From JAWLFY01 sp964462125 (GTDB taxonomy: Bacteria; Planctomycetota; Planctomycetia; Pirellulales; Pirellulaceae): a stretch of 14,072 nucleotides of DNA. Under the pieces are notes generated by a model, which did no database searches, was not told the DNA's origin, and saw only the letters and a list, made by a program, of their open reading frames with translations. The first letter of the stretch is position 1; each line of letters starts with the position of its first letter. Below, one piece after another: positions 1-6,607 of this stretch. The stretch covers positions 1 to 14,072 of the forward strand of contig CAYWXT010000142.1 of assembly GCA_964462125.1 (NCBI GenBank), given 5' to 3'. The translations under genes were made by a program, and so were the position numbers.

Positions 1-567
1 GGCGATGTCGACCAGCTGCAGCAGTTCCTCGACCGCGTCGCGCTCGAACGCGGTCCGGGCGTAGAAAGGGAAGCGATCGGTCAATCGGCGCGAGACGCGC
101 TTCTGAACCGTCTCGCGGTCGATCGTTCCAAGTGACTCATCAACCGCCACGGCCGCAGCCGAAAACTGGCCTGCCTCCAGCAGTTGTTCGACCGCATTCG
201 CCAGGTCACCCGACTGGACACGGCGGGCAACGTGGGGCGGCGTTTCGGGCAAGACCCCGCGACGCCAAAGTTCCAGGATCCGCTCCGCACGCGCCGCAAT
301 TTCCGGGTTCGGGTCCCGAGCCGCTCGTTGGACGGTCTCTTGAGAACGCTCGCGGCTCCGCCACAACTCCCTCGTCGCCCGCTGACGTTGCGAAAAGGTG
401 GGGTTTGCTAACGCGGTGGCCGCCGCAGCGGTCTCCGGCGAGATCGCATCAACCCGCCGCTCGTCGCAATCGCTGGGATCGGCGGAGTGGGAAATCCCGC
501 TGAGCGGAAAACCGATCACAAAAGCAACGAGCCATCGTGGCAGCAGGCGAAACGGATTGATGATCAT
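1..567 (-). CDS. Exported HEAT-like repeat protein, N-terminal part (runs off left edge)
   Basis: The frame is open for 189 codons from ATG at 567 to base 1 with no stop, so this is the N-terminal part of a longer protein. An in-frame TAG lies 24 bases upstream, which limits the start to this ATG or a TTG twelve bases before it. Residues 1-30 look like a signal peptide: a short basic start (RLLPRW), a hydrophobic stretch (LVAFVIGFPL), then a small-residue region ending SHSADP. Residues from about 50 to 110 resemble a HEAT-like helical repeat of the kind seen in large planctomycete surface or periplasmic proteins (LANPTFSQRQRATRELW, then DPNPEIAARAERILEL, then RRGVLPETPPH). The helical stretch that follows could be TPR-like. 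Function is unknown; a periplasmic scaffold is a guess. It has the same orientation as ilvN-ilvC but starts 226 bases downstream, so it is probably a separate unit. Confidence 0.75.
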   Translation of the reverse strand, partial: MIINPFRLLPRWLVAFVIGFPLSGISHSADPSDCDERRVDAISPETAAAATALANPTFSQRQRATRELWRSRERSQETVQRAARDPNPEIAARAERILELWRRGVLPETPPHVARRVQSGDLANAVEQLLEAGQFSAAAVAVDESLGTIDRETVQKRVSRRLTDRFPFYARTAFERDAVEELLQLVDIA

Positions 568-589
568 CCCCTCGACCAATCGAGATCGC

Positions 590-640
590 TAGCCGCGGGC
601 AGACGCGCGGTGGGCCGTCATCGTACAAGGCCCGCGGCTA
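590..640. repeat. Palindromic intergenic element, 11-bp perfect stem
   Basis: TAGCCGCGGGC at 590-600 is matched exactly by its reverse complement GCCCGCGGCTA at 630-640, with a 29-base loop. It sits between the end of ilvC and the start of the exported HEAT-like gene, and its left arm supplies the in-frame stop just upstream of that gene. From memory, similar CCGCGGGC palindromes recur between planctomycete genes; this window holds only one copy. It could fold in RNA as part of the leader of the HEAT-like gene or as a processing or termination site after ilvC. No T-tract follows, so a classical terminator is unlikely. Confidence 0.6.
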
Positions 641-755
641 CCTACGGCTCAACCCAACGGCTTCATCCAAGTTTTCAGACAGCACGTTCTCAGACAGAGC
701 CTACCACGATTCTAGCAGAGGAACGTCGTCTCCCAACCCGAAACGCGGGCGGAGC

Positions 756-782
756 GCACCGGAGGCGACCCGTTTCCGGTGC
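756..782 (-). terminator. Weak hairpin just after ilvC, possible 3' end
   Basis: GCACCGG at 756-762 pairs with CCGGTGC at 776-782 around a 13-base loop. The stem begins 11 bases past the ilvC stop. There is no T-run after it on the transcribed strand, so intrinsic termination is not shown; it may be an RNA 3'-end stabiliser or chance in GC-rich DNA. A flanking pair, GAACGTC at 721-727 and GACGTTC at 787-793, could enclose it. Confidence 0.25.
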
Positions 783-793
783 CGAGGACGTTC

Positions 794-1798
794 TCAAACT
801 TCCTTCTCGTCGATCCAGGACATCATCTTGCGGAGTCCGCGACCGATCTGCTCGACCCCGTGGTCACGCTCGCGGCGGCGGGTCGCTTTGAAATAGGGGG
901 CGCCGGCGCGGTTTTCCAGAATCCAGCGGCGGGCGAACTCTCCGCTTTGGATTTCGTCCAAAATCCGCTTCATCTCCGCCTTGGTTTCCGACGTGATGAT
1001 CCGCGGACCGCTGACGTAATCGCCATACTCAGCGGTGTTGCTGATGCTGTATCGCATGTAGCTCAGCCCGCCTTGGTAGAGCAGATCAACGATCAGTTTC
1101 AGCTCGTGCATGCACTCGAAGTAGGCCATTTCTGGCTGATACCCAGCTTCCACCAGCGTGTCGTAGCCAGCCTTCACCAATTCGCTGATACCACCGCACA
1201 ACACGACCTGCTCCCCGAACAGATCTGTCTCCGTTTCCTCGGCAAAGGTCGTCTCGATCACACCGCCCCGGGTCCCACCGATCGCCTTGGCATAGGCCAA
1301 ACCGATCTTCTTGGTCTTCTCGGTGGCTCCCGCGCCGGTGGCGAGCAGGCAGGGGACGCCGCCTCCCTTTTCATATTCACTGCGAACCAGATGGCCGGGG
1401 CCTTTGGGGGCAACCAGCAACGCATCGGTCCCCTTGGGCGGTTCGATCTGCCCAAAATGAATATTGAACCCGTGGGAACACATCAGGATGTTCCCTTTGG
1501 TCAGGTTGTCGCGGATCTGTTCGCGGTAGATGTCGGCTTGAACTTCATCGGGAAGCAGCAGGTTGACCACGTCAGCCGACTCGGTCGCTTCGGCGATCGA
1601 CTTCGGCTCGAAGCCGTGGGCGACGGCGAGATCGTAGTTGGCCGAGCCGGGACGCTGGCCGATGACGACGTTGCAGCCGCTGTCGCGCAGGTTTTGCGCC
1701 TGAGCGTGGCCCTGGGAGCCGTACCCCAATATCGCGACCGTTTTGCCCTTCAAGTGCGAAAGGTCGGCGTCATTTTCGTAGTAGATCGTGGCTGCCAT
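794..1798 (-). CDS. ilvC: Ketol-acid reductoisomerase, class I
   Basis: The product converts 2-acetolactate (or 2-aceto-2-hydroxybutyrate) to the dihydroxy acid with NAD(P)H and Mg2+, the second common step of valine, leucine and isoleucine synthesis in the cytoplasm. The 334 residues match the short class I length. The Rossmann loop GYGSQG is at 25-30. Arg49 and Ser52 in the following loop (GQRPGS) fit NADPH preference. Catalytic motifs are present: CSHG with His109, PKGPGH with Lys132, metal ligands Asp192 and Glu196 in TDLFGEQ, FECMHELK with Glu228 and Glu232, and SISNTAEYG with Ser253. The ATG at 1798 starts the protein at the usual place (MAATIYYENDADL); no clear Shine-Dalgarno precedes it. 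It lies 48 bases downstream of ilvN on the same strand, so co-transcription is likely. Confidence 0.97.
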   Translation of the reverse strand: MAATIYYENDADLSHLKGKTVAILGYGSQGHAQAQNLRDSGCNVVIGQRPGSANYDLAVAHGFEPKSIAEATESADVVNLLLPDEVQADIYREQIRDNLTKGNILMCSHGFNIHFGQIEPPKGTDALLVAPKGPGHLVRSEYEKGGGVPCLLATGAGATEKTKKIGLAYAKAIGGTRGGVIETTFAEETETDLFGEQVVLCGGISELVKAGYDTLVEAGYQPEMAYFECMHELKLIVDLLYQGGLSYMRYSISNTAEYGDYVSGPRIITSETKAEMKRILDEIQSGEFARRWILENRAGAPYFKATRRRERDHGVEQIGRGLRKMMSWIDEKEV

Positions 1799-1846
1799 CG
1801 CGAATGTTCTTTGGGTTTGGAAGTGGAAAGGGGAGCGCAGGAAACT

Positions 1847-2383
1847 TCAGTCAAAAGCCCCGCCGCGACCGTCCGAGTCGGTCGGGCCGTTGGCGCTGCG
1901 GATCATCGCGATCCGGCCGGTGCGAACCAGTTCGGTGATCCCATAGGGTCGCACTCGCTCGATGAACGCTTGAACCTTGTTCTCACGCCCGCTGATCTCG
2001 ACCATCACCTCATCAGGCCCCACGTCAACAATCTTGCCCCGAAAGATATCGACCAGTTCACGAATTTCAGAACGGGCGCTGCCAGGGGGGGCAGCAACCT
2101 TCATCAGCAGTAAGTCCCGTTCGACAAAGTCCCGCGAGCTGACATCGAGCACGCCGACGACCGTGACGATCTTCTCCAACTGCTTGCGGACCTGCTCGAG
2201 GACGCTGTCGTCACCGACCAGGACGAAGGTCATTCGCGAGAGGTGCGGATTCTCGGTTTCACCGACGGCCAATGAATCGATGTTGTAGCCGCGGGAGGCG
2301 AGCATCCCCGAGATGTGGGCGAGCACCCCCGGGACGTTCTGGACGAGGGCCGAGAGAACGTGACGGTGGTTCTGGTGAGGCAT
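1847..2383 (-). CDS. ilvN: Acetolactate synthase small (regulatory) subunit
   Basis: This is the regulatory subunit that binds branched-chain amino acids and tunes the catalytic IlvB subunit, which makes acetolactate. The N-terminal ACT domain is clear: HVLSALVQNVPGVLAHISG followed by MLASRGYNIDSLAVG. The C-terminal domain shows the family signature FVERDLLLMKV and the end of the fold (VRPYGITELVRTGRIAM). The frame is open from an ATG at 2464 (205 codons), with further ATGs at 2437 and 2383. I prefer 2383 because it gives 178 residues, close to family length, and puts the ACT domain at the N-terminus as usual. None of the starts has a clear Shine-Dalgarno. The gene is divergent from scpA and leads into ilvC. 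ilvB, often directly upstream of ilvN in other bacteria, is absent here. Confidence 0.93.
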   Translation of the reverse strand: MPHQNHRHVLSALVQNVPGVLAHISGMLASRGYNIDSLAVGETENPHLSRMTFVLVGDDSVLEQVRKQLEKIVTVVGVLDVSSRDFVERDLLLMKVAAPPGSARSEIRELVDIFRGKIVDVGPDEVMVEISGRENKVQAFIERVRPYGITELVRTGRIAMIRSANGPTDSDGRGGAFD

Positions 2384-2477
2384 CGGCACGACCGCGGTCG
2401 GCGGGTTGGACAGGGAGCTGACGGGGAAGCGGGGCATGATAAATTTGGCGGACGTAGCCAACAAGGCCCTGCATCAC

Positions 2478-2525
2478 CACGATCCGGCTCCGCGAGGGGG
2501 ATGTACAATGCGGCTAAGGATCGTG
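2478..2525. repeat. Short inverted repeat CACGATCC/GGATCGTG in the ilvN-scpA gap
   Basis: CACGATCC at 2478-2485 and GGATCGTG at 2518-2525 form a perfect 8-bp inverted repeat with a 32-base spacer. The spacer holds TACAAT (2504-2509), which resembles a -10 hexamer pointing towards scpA. The arrangement could be an operator around a start site, but the arms are short and chance is not excluded. Its right end abuts the larger palindrome at 2525. Confidence 0.35.
2504..2509 (+). promoter_or_regulatory. Possible -10 box (TACAAT) for scpA
   Basis: TACAAT differs from the TATAAT consensus by one base. No good -35 hexamer sits 16-18 bases upstream, so this is a weak call. If used, the transcript would begin near 2515 and carry the whole 2525-2609 hairpin in a leader of about 145 bases before the scpA ATG. 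Confidence 0.25.
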
Positions 2526-2609
2526 CGGGAAAAAAGTGTCCGGTACCTTTTGTGCAAAGCACCCGGAGGGCGAGTCCCTCGCAAAAGGTACCGGACACTT
2601 TTTTCCCGC
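2525..2609. repeat. REPIN-like palindrome: 28-bp perfect inverted repeat with GTGTCCGGTACC core
   Basis: The arms at 2525-2552 and 2582-2609 are exact reverse complements over 28 bases. The left arm reads GCGGG, six A, GTGTCCGGTACC, four T, G. Each arm contains the self-palindrome GGTACC. The 29-base centre (2553-2581) has its own small hairpin, GAGGG 2566-2570 with CCCTC 2576-2580. Two inverted arms around a spacer is the layout of a REPIN, a dispersed non-coding element mobilised in trans by RAYT (REP-associated tyrosine) transposases; I recall GGTACC-centred elements of this kind in planctomycetes and other phyla. No RAYT gene is in the window. It sits between divergent ilvN and scpA, so it could fold in either leader. 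Apparent reading frames through it (for example the GTG at 2536) are artefacts. Confidence 0.8.
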
Positions 2610-2658
2610 TCATCTAACCCATACCAAGCCCGTTCCTTTAAGCCCACGCAACTGCATC

Positions 2659-3462
2659 ATGGGATTTCGCATCGAGCTGCCCGCCTACCGGGGACCGCTC
2701 GACCTGCTGTTGTATTTGGTCCGCCGCCAGGAAATCCCGCTGGCCGATCTGTCGTTGGCCCAGGTCGTCGATCAATACGTCGGCCACATCGAACTTCTCG
2801 AAGAGTTGGACTTGGCCGAGATTGGTGATTTCATTGATCTGGCCAGCGTGCTACTGGAAATCAAGAGCCAGGCCGTGTTGCCGCAAGTGGGCGAGGATGA
2901 CGAGGAGGAGGCGATTGTTGACTCCGAGGAGGAGCTGGTCGAGCGGTTGCTGCAGTACAAGCAGATCCGTGATGCCGCAGCGATTCTGGAGGAACGGGGG
3001 CATCATTGGCAGCAACGTTACGAGCGGTTGTGCGACGACCTGCCGCGGCGACGGATCGACCCCGGGGATCAACCCATCGTCGACCTGGAAATCTGGGACC
3101 TGGTCAGCGCCTTCGGCCGAATCATGCGGGAGGCGGCCGGCCCCCCGCCGACCGAGGTGATCTACGACGAGACGCCAATCCATGTCTACATGCAGCGGAT
3201 CCACGAAGAACTTCGCCAACACGATCGACTGCCGCTGATCGATTTGCTGACCGGCGGGTCCCATAAATCGGCGTTGATCGGTTGGTTCCTGGCGACACTC
3301 GAATTAACCCGCAACCATGGCGCGGCGATCGAACAGGACGACATCGGCGATATCTTCATCGTACGAACCGACGATTTCCACCATGACCTCGACGTGGCCG
3401 AGGTCGACAATTATTCGGCCGGAACCCACGATGCGAGCAACCTGCCCGCCTGGATGCAATGA
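2659..3462 (+). CDS. scpA: Segregation and condensation protein A (kleisin)
   Basis: ScpA bridges the two heads of SMC and, with ScpB, forms the bacterial condensin that organises and segregates the chromosome. The start is the ATG at 2659, giving 267 residues beginning MGFRIELPAYRGPLDLLL, the family's N-terminal signature; the frame extends upstream to a GTG at 2536, but those 41 codons are the palindromic repeat. The N-terminal SMC-binding helical domain includes GPLDLLLYLVRRQEI and ASVLLEIKSQAVLP. An acidic linker follows (EDDEEEAIVDSEEE). The C-terminal winged helix near residues 190-245 includes LPLIDLLTGGSHKSALIG and GDIFIV. scpB, a frequent neighbour elsewhere, does not follow; the next gene is 200 bases away. 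No Shine-Dalgarno is evident. Confidence 0.93.
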   Translation: MGFRIELPAYRGPLDLLLYLVRRQEIPLADLSLAQVVDQYVGHIELLEELDLAEIGDFIDLASVLLEIKSQAVLPQVGEDDEEEAIVDSEEELVERLLQYKQIRDAAAILEERGHHWQQRYERLCDDLPRRRIDPGDQPIVDLEIWDLVSAFGRIMREAAGPPPTEVIYDETPIHVYMQRIHEELRQHDRLPLIDLLTGGSHKSALIGWFLATLELTRNHGAAIEQDDIGDIFIVRTDDFHHDLDVAEVDNYSAGTHDASNLPAWMQ

Positions 3463-3662
3463 TGGACTCCTCGTGGAACGCGCCGCGCTCGTCGCACAGG
3501 CCAGAAGTCTCTGGGACTTCTGCTGCCGGGCAAGCTCACGCCGGGGCTCGCATCCGTGATTGATCCGGCGGTCCTTACTGAAAAACGGAGACTTGCTAGG
3601 TTATCGCCTCCCACACCGGCCGCGCCCGGTCCGCTTCCCCTCGCGAGTTTCCCTTCTCACCG
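3463..3662 (+). other. Intergenic region between scpA and the RNase Z gene
   Basis: I see no convincing gene in these 200 bases. They hold the hairpin at 3502-3522 and a weak promoter-like pair, TTACTG at 3575-3580 and TAGGTT at 3597-3602 with a 16-base spacer, which could drive the RNase Z-hemW pair. No Shine-Dalgarno precedes the ATG at 3663. Confidence 0.4.
3502..3522 (+). repeat. Hairpin CAGAAGTC/GACTTCTG after scpA
   Basis: CAGAAGTC (3502-3509) pairs perfectly with GACTTCTG (3515-3522) around a 5-base loop, 40 bases past the scpA stop. I recall AGAAGT-type palindromes recurring between planctomycete genes, so this may be a dispersed element. It could also mark the scpA 3' end, but no T-run follows, so it is not a canonical intrinsic terminator. 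Confidence 0.45.
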
Positions 3663-4502
3663 ATGGTCGAAAACGTCCCCCTGCTCACCCATCATCACGA
3701 CGGATTGACAATCGAGGGGTTCTCGCGAGCCGCCGTGCAAACGTGCTGGCGAGTCCATGAACTGAAGTTGCTGTTCGATCTCGGGGCCCAGCCTTGGGAC
3801 TTCATGGGAACCCCCACCGCCTTCATCTCTCACGCCCACTTGGACCACATCGCGGCCCTGCCGGTGTTCGTTTCGCGCCGGCGGCTGATGAAAATGGATC
3901 CCCCGGTGATCTACCTCCCCGACTCGGCCGTCGACCCGGCCTGGAAGATGCTCCAGATGTTTCGCTCGCTCGATCGCGGAGCGATGCCCTGCGAGTTGAT
4001 CGGGCTGCTGCCTGGCGACGAGATCGAAGTCGGGCGGGAATACCTCGTCAAAGCGGTTGCCACGCGGCACACGATTCCCTCGGTCGGGTTCATCGTCTAC
4101 CAGCGACGACATAAGCTGAAGCCGGAGTATCATGGGCTCTCGGGGCACGAGATCCGCGACATTCGCCAAGCGGGCAACGAAGTCACCACGGAGGTTCGCG
4201 TGCCAGTGTTGGGCTACACCGGTGACACCTCGCCGCCAGGACTGGACGAGAACCCCGATTTTTTTCGGGCAAAGGTTTTGATCAGCGAATTGACCTTCGT
4301 CGCCCCGGAGCACCGGAAGGACAAGATTCATAAGCACGGGCACATGCATGTCGATGACTACCGCGACCGCGCCGACCGCTTCGAAAACGAATTGATCATC
4401 GCCGGACATCTCAGTACCCGGTACAACGCACGCCAAGTCAAACGACTCGTCTCCCAAGCGATTCCCGACATGCTCGACCAACGGTTGCGACTGTGGATAT
4501 GA
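3663..4502 (+). CDS. Metallo-beta-lactamase-fold RNase Z, short (plant TRZ1-like) form
   Basis: Probable tRNA 3'-end endonuclease that removes the 3' trailer from tRNA precursors. The 279 residues are the short RNase Z length. Zinc-site residues are all present: HAHLDH at 57-62 (His57, His59, Asp61, His62), His136 in ATRHTIPS, Asp188 in GYTGDT, and His249 in AGHLSTRY; HGHMH (225-229) is the late histidine motif. Stretches such as RHTIPSVGFIVY, KLKPEYHGLSGHEI and LISELTF match my memory of Arabidopsis nuclear TRZ1 more closely than E. coli or Bacillus RNase Z. If the genome has another RNase Z, this one might act on another RNA or substrate. hemW overlaps its stop as ATGA, so the two are probably translationally coupled. 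Activity is inferred from motifs only. Confidence 0.83.
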   Translation: MVENVPLLTHHHDGLTIEGFSRAAVQTCWRVHELKLLFDLGAQPWDFMGTPTAFISHAHLDHIAALPVFVSRRRLMKMDPPVIYLPDSAVDPAWKMLQMFRSLDRGAMPCELIGLLPGDEIEVGREYLVKAVATRHTIPSVGFIVYQRRHKLKPEYHGLSGHEIRDIRQAGNEVTTEVRVPVLGYTGDTSPPGLDENPDFFRAKVLISELTFVAPEHRKDKIHKHGHMHVDDYRDRADRFENELIIAGHLSTRYNARQVKRLVSQAIPDMLDQRLRLWI

Positions 4503-5692
4503 ACGGAGCCGGGGGGGCGAAGGAGGCGGGGGACGGGAAGCATCCCGCGATTGCACCGCCCGGGGGCTGGCCGCCGCCGCGGTCGCTCTACCTGCACGTC
4601 CCCTTTTGCCGGCACCGCTGTGGCTACTGCAATTTCAGCGTCATCGCCGATCGGGAGGATCTGATCGATCGTTTCTTACAAGCGATCGATCGCGAACTGG
4701 CAGCCCTTCGTCGGCCGGAGATCACGACGGTGTTCATCGGCGGCGGAACCCCCACCCACCTCCCCAAGGACTCGCTCCGCCGACTGCTCGAATCGGTCTC
4801 CCGCCGCGTCCGCCTACAACCAGGGTTGGAATTCAGCGTGGAGGCGAACCCGGAGGACATCACCGATGGGAAGGTCGCCCTGCTCGCCGAAGTGGGAGTG
4901 AACCGGGTCAGCCTTGGTGTGCAGTCGTTTCACCGCACGAAGCTGGCCACCTTGGAACGTGGTCACACGCCCCGCGCCGCGGCCCAATCGATCGAAACGG
5001 TCGCAGCACGGATCCCCAACGTCTCGATCGACCTGATCTTCGCCGCCCCCGGGGAAACCCTTGAGGTGTGGCGTGACGATGTCGCCACGGCGATGGGGCT
5101 GCCGATCGTGCACCTTTCGACCTACGCGCTGACGTTCGAAAAGGGAACGTCGTTCTGGAACCGACGCCGCCGAGGAGAGCTGAAAGGTCCCGGCGAATCA
5201 CGGGAGTTGGCGATGTACCAGGCTGTTCGCAGTCGCACGCGGGAAGCCGGCTGGGAACAGTACGAGATCTCCAACTTCGCCCGTCCAGGTCACCGCTGCC
5301 AGCACAACGTGGCCTACTGGCAGGGGTGCGGTTGGTATGCCGTCGGTCCCGGCGCCGCCCGCTTCGCTAGCGGTCGCCGCGAAGTCAACCATCGCAGCAC
5401 CACCACCTATCTGAAACGGATGGAGGCGGGGGTGAGTCCGGTGGCGGAATCGGAGCAGATCAGCCGAGAACAATACGCCCGCGAACGGGCCGCCTTCGGG
5501 ATCCGGATGATCGACGGGATCAACCTGCGGTCGCTTCACGCCGAGACCGGTTTCGATTTGGACCGGCGCTGCGGAGCGGTGATCGCTCAGGGAATCGAAC
5601 GAGGTCTCGTGGCCCGCTCGGGCGACCGACTGCGGCTGACCGAGCGGGGCCTGCTGTTCGCCGATACCGTCGCCAGTGACCTGCTGGGCTAG
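4499..5692 (+). CDS. hemW: HemW, radical SAM heme chaperone (HemN-like)
   Basis: HemW is a radical SAM protein that binds heme and is thought to deliver it to respiratory enzymes; it is often mis-annotated as oxygen-independent coproporphyrinogen oxidase. The cluster motif is CRHRCGYC (Cys37, Cys41, Cys44), followed by Asn-Phe. True HemN has a further Cys just after the motif, lacking here. HNVAYWQGCGWYAVGPGAA, the HemW-type HNxxYW block, also points to HemW. Other family blocks are VFIGGGTPTHL, SVEANPED, GVNRVSLGVQSF and SIDLIFAAPGE. A C-terminal winged-helix-like segment ends the protein. The ATG at 4499 overlaps the upstream TGA by four bases; a GTG at 4493 is also in frame. About 25 extra Gly/Pro-rich residues precede the radical SAM core compared with E. 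coli HemW. Confidence 0.92.
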   Translation: MNGAGGAKEAGDGKHPAIAPPGGWPPPRSLYLHVPFCRHRCGYCNFSVIADREDLIDRFLQAIDRELAALRRPEITTVFIGGGTPTHLPKDSLRRLLESVSRRVRLQPGLEFSVEANPEDITDGKVALLAEVGVNRVSLGVQSFHRTKLATLERGHTPRAAAQSIETVAARIPNVSIDLIFAAPGETLEVWRDDVATAMGLPIVHLSTYALTFEKGTSFWNRRRRGELKGPGESRELAMYQAVRSRTREAGWEQYEISNFARPGHRCQHNVAYWQGCGWYAVGPGAARFASGRREVNHRSTTTYLKRMEAGVSPVAESEQISREQYARERAAFGIRMIDGINLRSLHAETGFDLDRRCGAVIAQGIERGLVARSGDRLRLTERGLLFADTVASDLLG

Positions 5693-5725
5693 GCTCTGGT
5701 ATAGCTAAGAATCAGGGGCGGGCTG

Positions 5726-5741
5726 CACGGCTTGCGCCGTG
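5726..5741. terminator. Hairpin between convergent hemW and the zinc peptidase
   Basis: CACGGC (5726-5731) pairs with GCCGTG (5736-5741) around a TTGC loop, in the 73-base gap between two convergent genes. On the plus strand it is followed after a few bases by GAAATTTT, a poor T-run. A shared or hemW-side terminator is plausible by position but not proven. Confidence 0.35.
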
Positions 5742-5765
5742 GCGTTAGAAATTTTGAGGTGTTGC

Positions 5766-6434
5766 TTACCGGCGAGCACCCAACAGGATGAACAGGAAGT
5801 ACGCCAGCGTCATGATTGCCTGCAATGTCGCGGCGACGTAGGTCAGCGCCGCCGCATTCAGCACCTTCGCCACGTAAGGGGCGTCACGCTCGGCGATCAC
5901 CCCCGCCTCGACCAGGTGCAGCTTGGCTCGCGAACTCGCGTCGAACTCCACGGGCAAATTCACGACCTGGAACACAACGACGGCGGCGAACAAGATCACG
6001 CCGAGCCAGGCCAAGGGATGGAGGTTCAGCAGGATACCGCCGAGCAGCATCCAGATTCCCGCTCCCGATCCGAAGTTGGCCGCTGGCACGGCCAGGTTGC
6101 GAATCACCAGCGGTGCGTACTGCTGGGCGTCCTGAAACGCGTGCCCCGCCTCGTGACAGGCGACACCCAAGGCCGCCATGTTTTGTCCGTTGTACACGTC
6201 GGGGCTGAGCCGCAGTACCTTCGCGCGCGGGTCGTAATGGTCGCTCAAGTGACCCTGGATCGGCTCAATCCCCACCCCTACCAACCCTTGTGAATCGAGC
6301 ATCCGGCGGGCCGCCTGCGCCCCCGACATCCGCGCCGGGATCTCGCTCATGCTCGAGAACGAGGACTTGACCTTCCATTGGGCGTACAGGCCCAACAGAG
6401 CTGGCGGAAGAATGAACAAGAAATAAAGCAGCAT
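5766..6434 (-). CDS. YugP-family membrane zinc metallopeptidase
   Basis: The 222-residue protein matches the YugP-type (Zn_peptidase_2) putative neutral zinc metallopeptidases. The zinc-binding helix is HEAGH at 94-98 in ALGVACHEAGHAFQDA, and the downstream family block is NLPVEFDASSRAK. Other family features are MSGAQAARRML, the HLSDHYDPRAKVLRLS block and DVYNGQNMAALG. Hydrophobic segments lie at the N-terminus (LLYFLFILPPALLGLY), in the middle (two spans, about 120-160) and at the C-terminus (LTYVAATLQAIMTLAYFLF), so it is an integral membrane protein. The substrate is unknown. The start is the ATG at 6434; no Shine-Dalgarno is visible. It is convergent to hemW and lies 173 bases downstream of the large peptidase gene on the same strand. 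Confidence 0.9.
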   Translation of the reverse strand: MLLYFLFILPPALLGLYAQWKVKSSFSSMSEIPARMSGAQAARRMLDSQGLVGVGIEPIQGHLSDHYDPRAKVLRLSPDVYNGQNMAALGVACHEAGHAFQDAQQYAPLVIRNLAVPAANFGSGAGIWMLLGGILLNLHPLAWLGVILFAAVVVFQVVNLPVEFDASSRAKLHLVEAGVIAERDAPYVAKVLNAAALTYVAATLQAIMTLAYFLFILLGARR

Positions 6435-6607
6435 GGCTCACCCGGCTCACAGACAGGGACAGACGACCGCCAACCCGGCAGCGTCATGATCGGTTAACAA
6501 CCCGTTACGCAAGTTCTAGGCCATTCGTTCGAAAATGCCCAGTCTTGACGGGTTTCCCACAGCCAAAGTTGTAGCACAGCAGGCGTTGCAGCGACCCCGG
6601 CGACGCT
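6435..6607 (-). other. Gap between large peptidase and YugP-type gene
   Basis: These 173 bases hold no reading frame that resembles a protein and no strong hairpin. The promoter of the YugP-type gene, if separate, should be here, but I cannot point to clear hexamers. Confidence 0.4.

Noticed and set aside
779..2113. 444-codon plus-strand open frame across ilvC and ilvN
   Set aside because: It is antisense to two clearly recognised genes and resembles no family; high GC keeps the antisense frame open.
2230..2613. Possible leader peptide or small gene upstream of ilvN on the minus strand
   Set aside because: It translates the palindrome and overlaps ilvN; it is not rich in Ile, Leu or Val as an attenuation leader would be.
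2536..2658. GTG-started N-terminal extension of scpA
   Set aside because: These 41 codons translate the palindromic repeat and its flank; the conserved ScpA N-terminus begins at the ATG at 2659.
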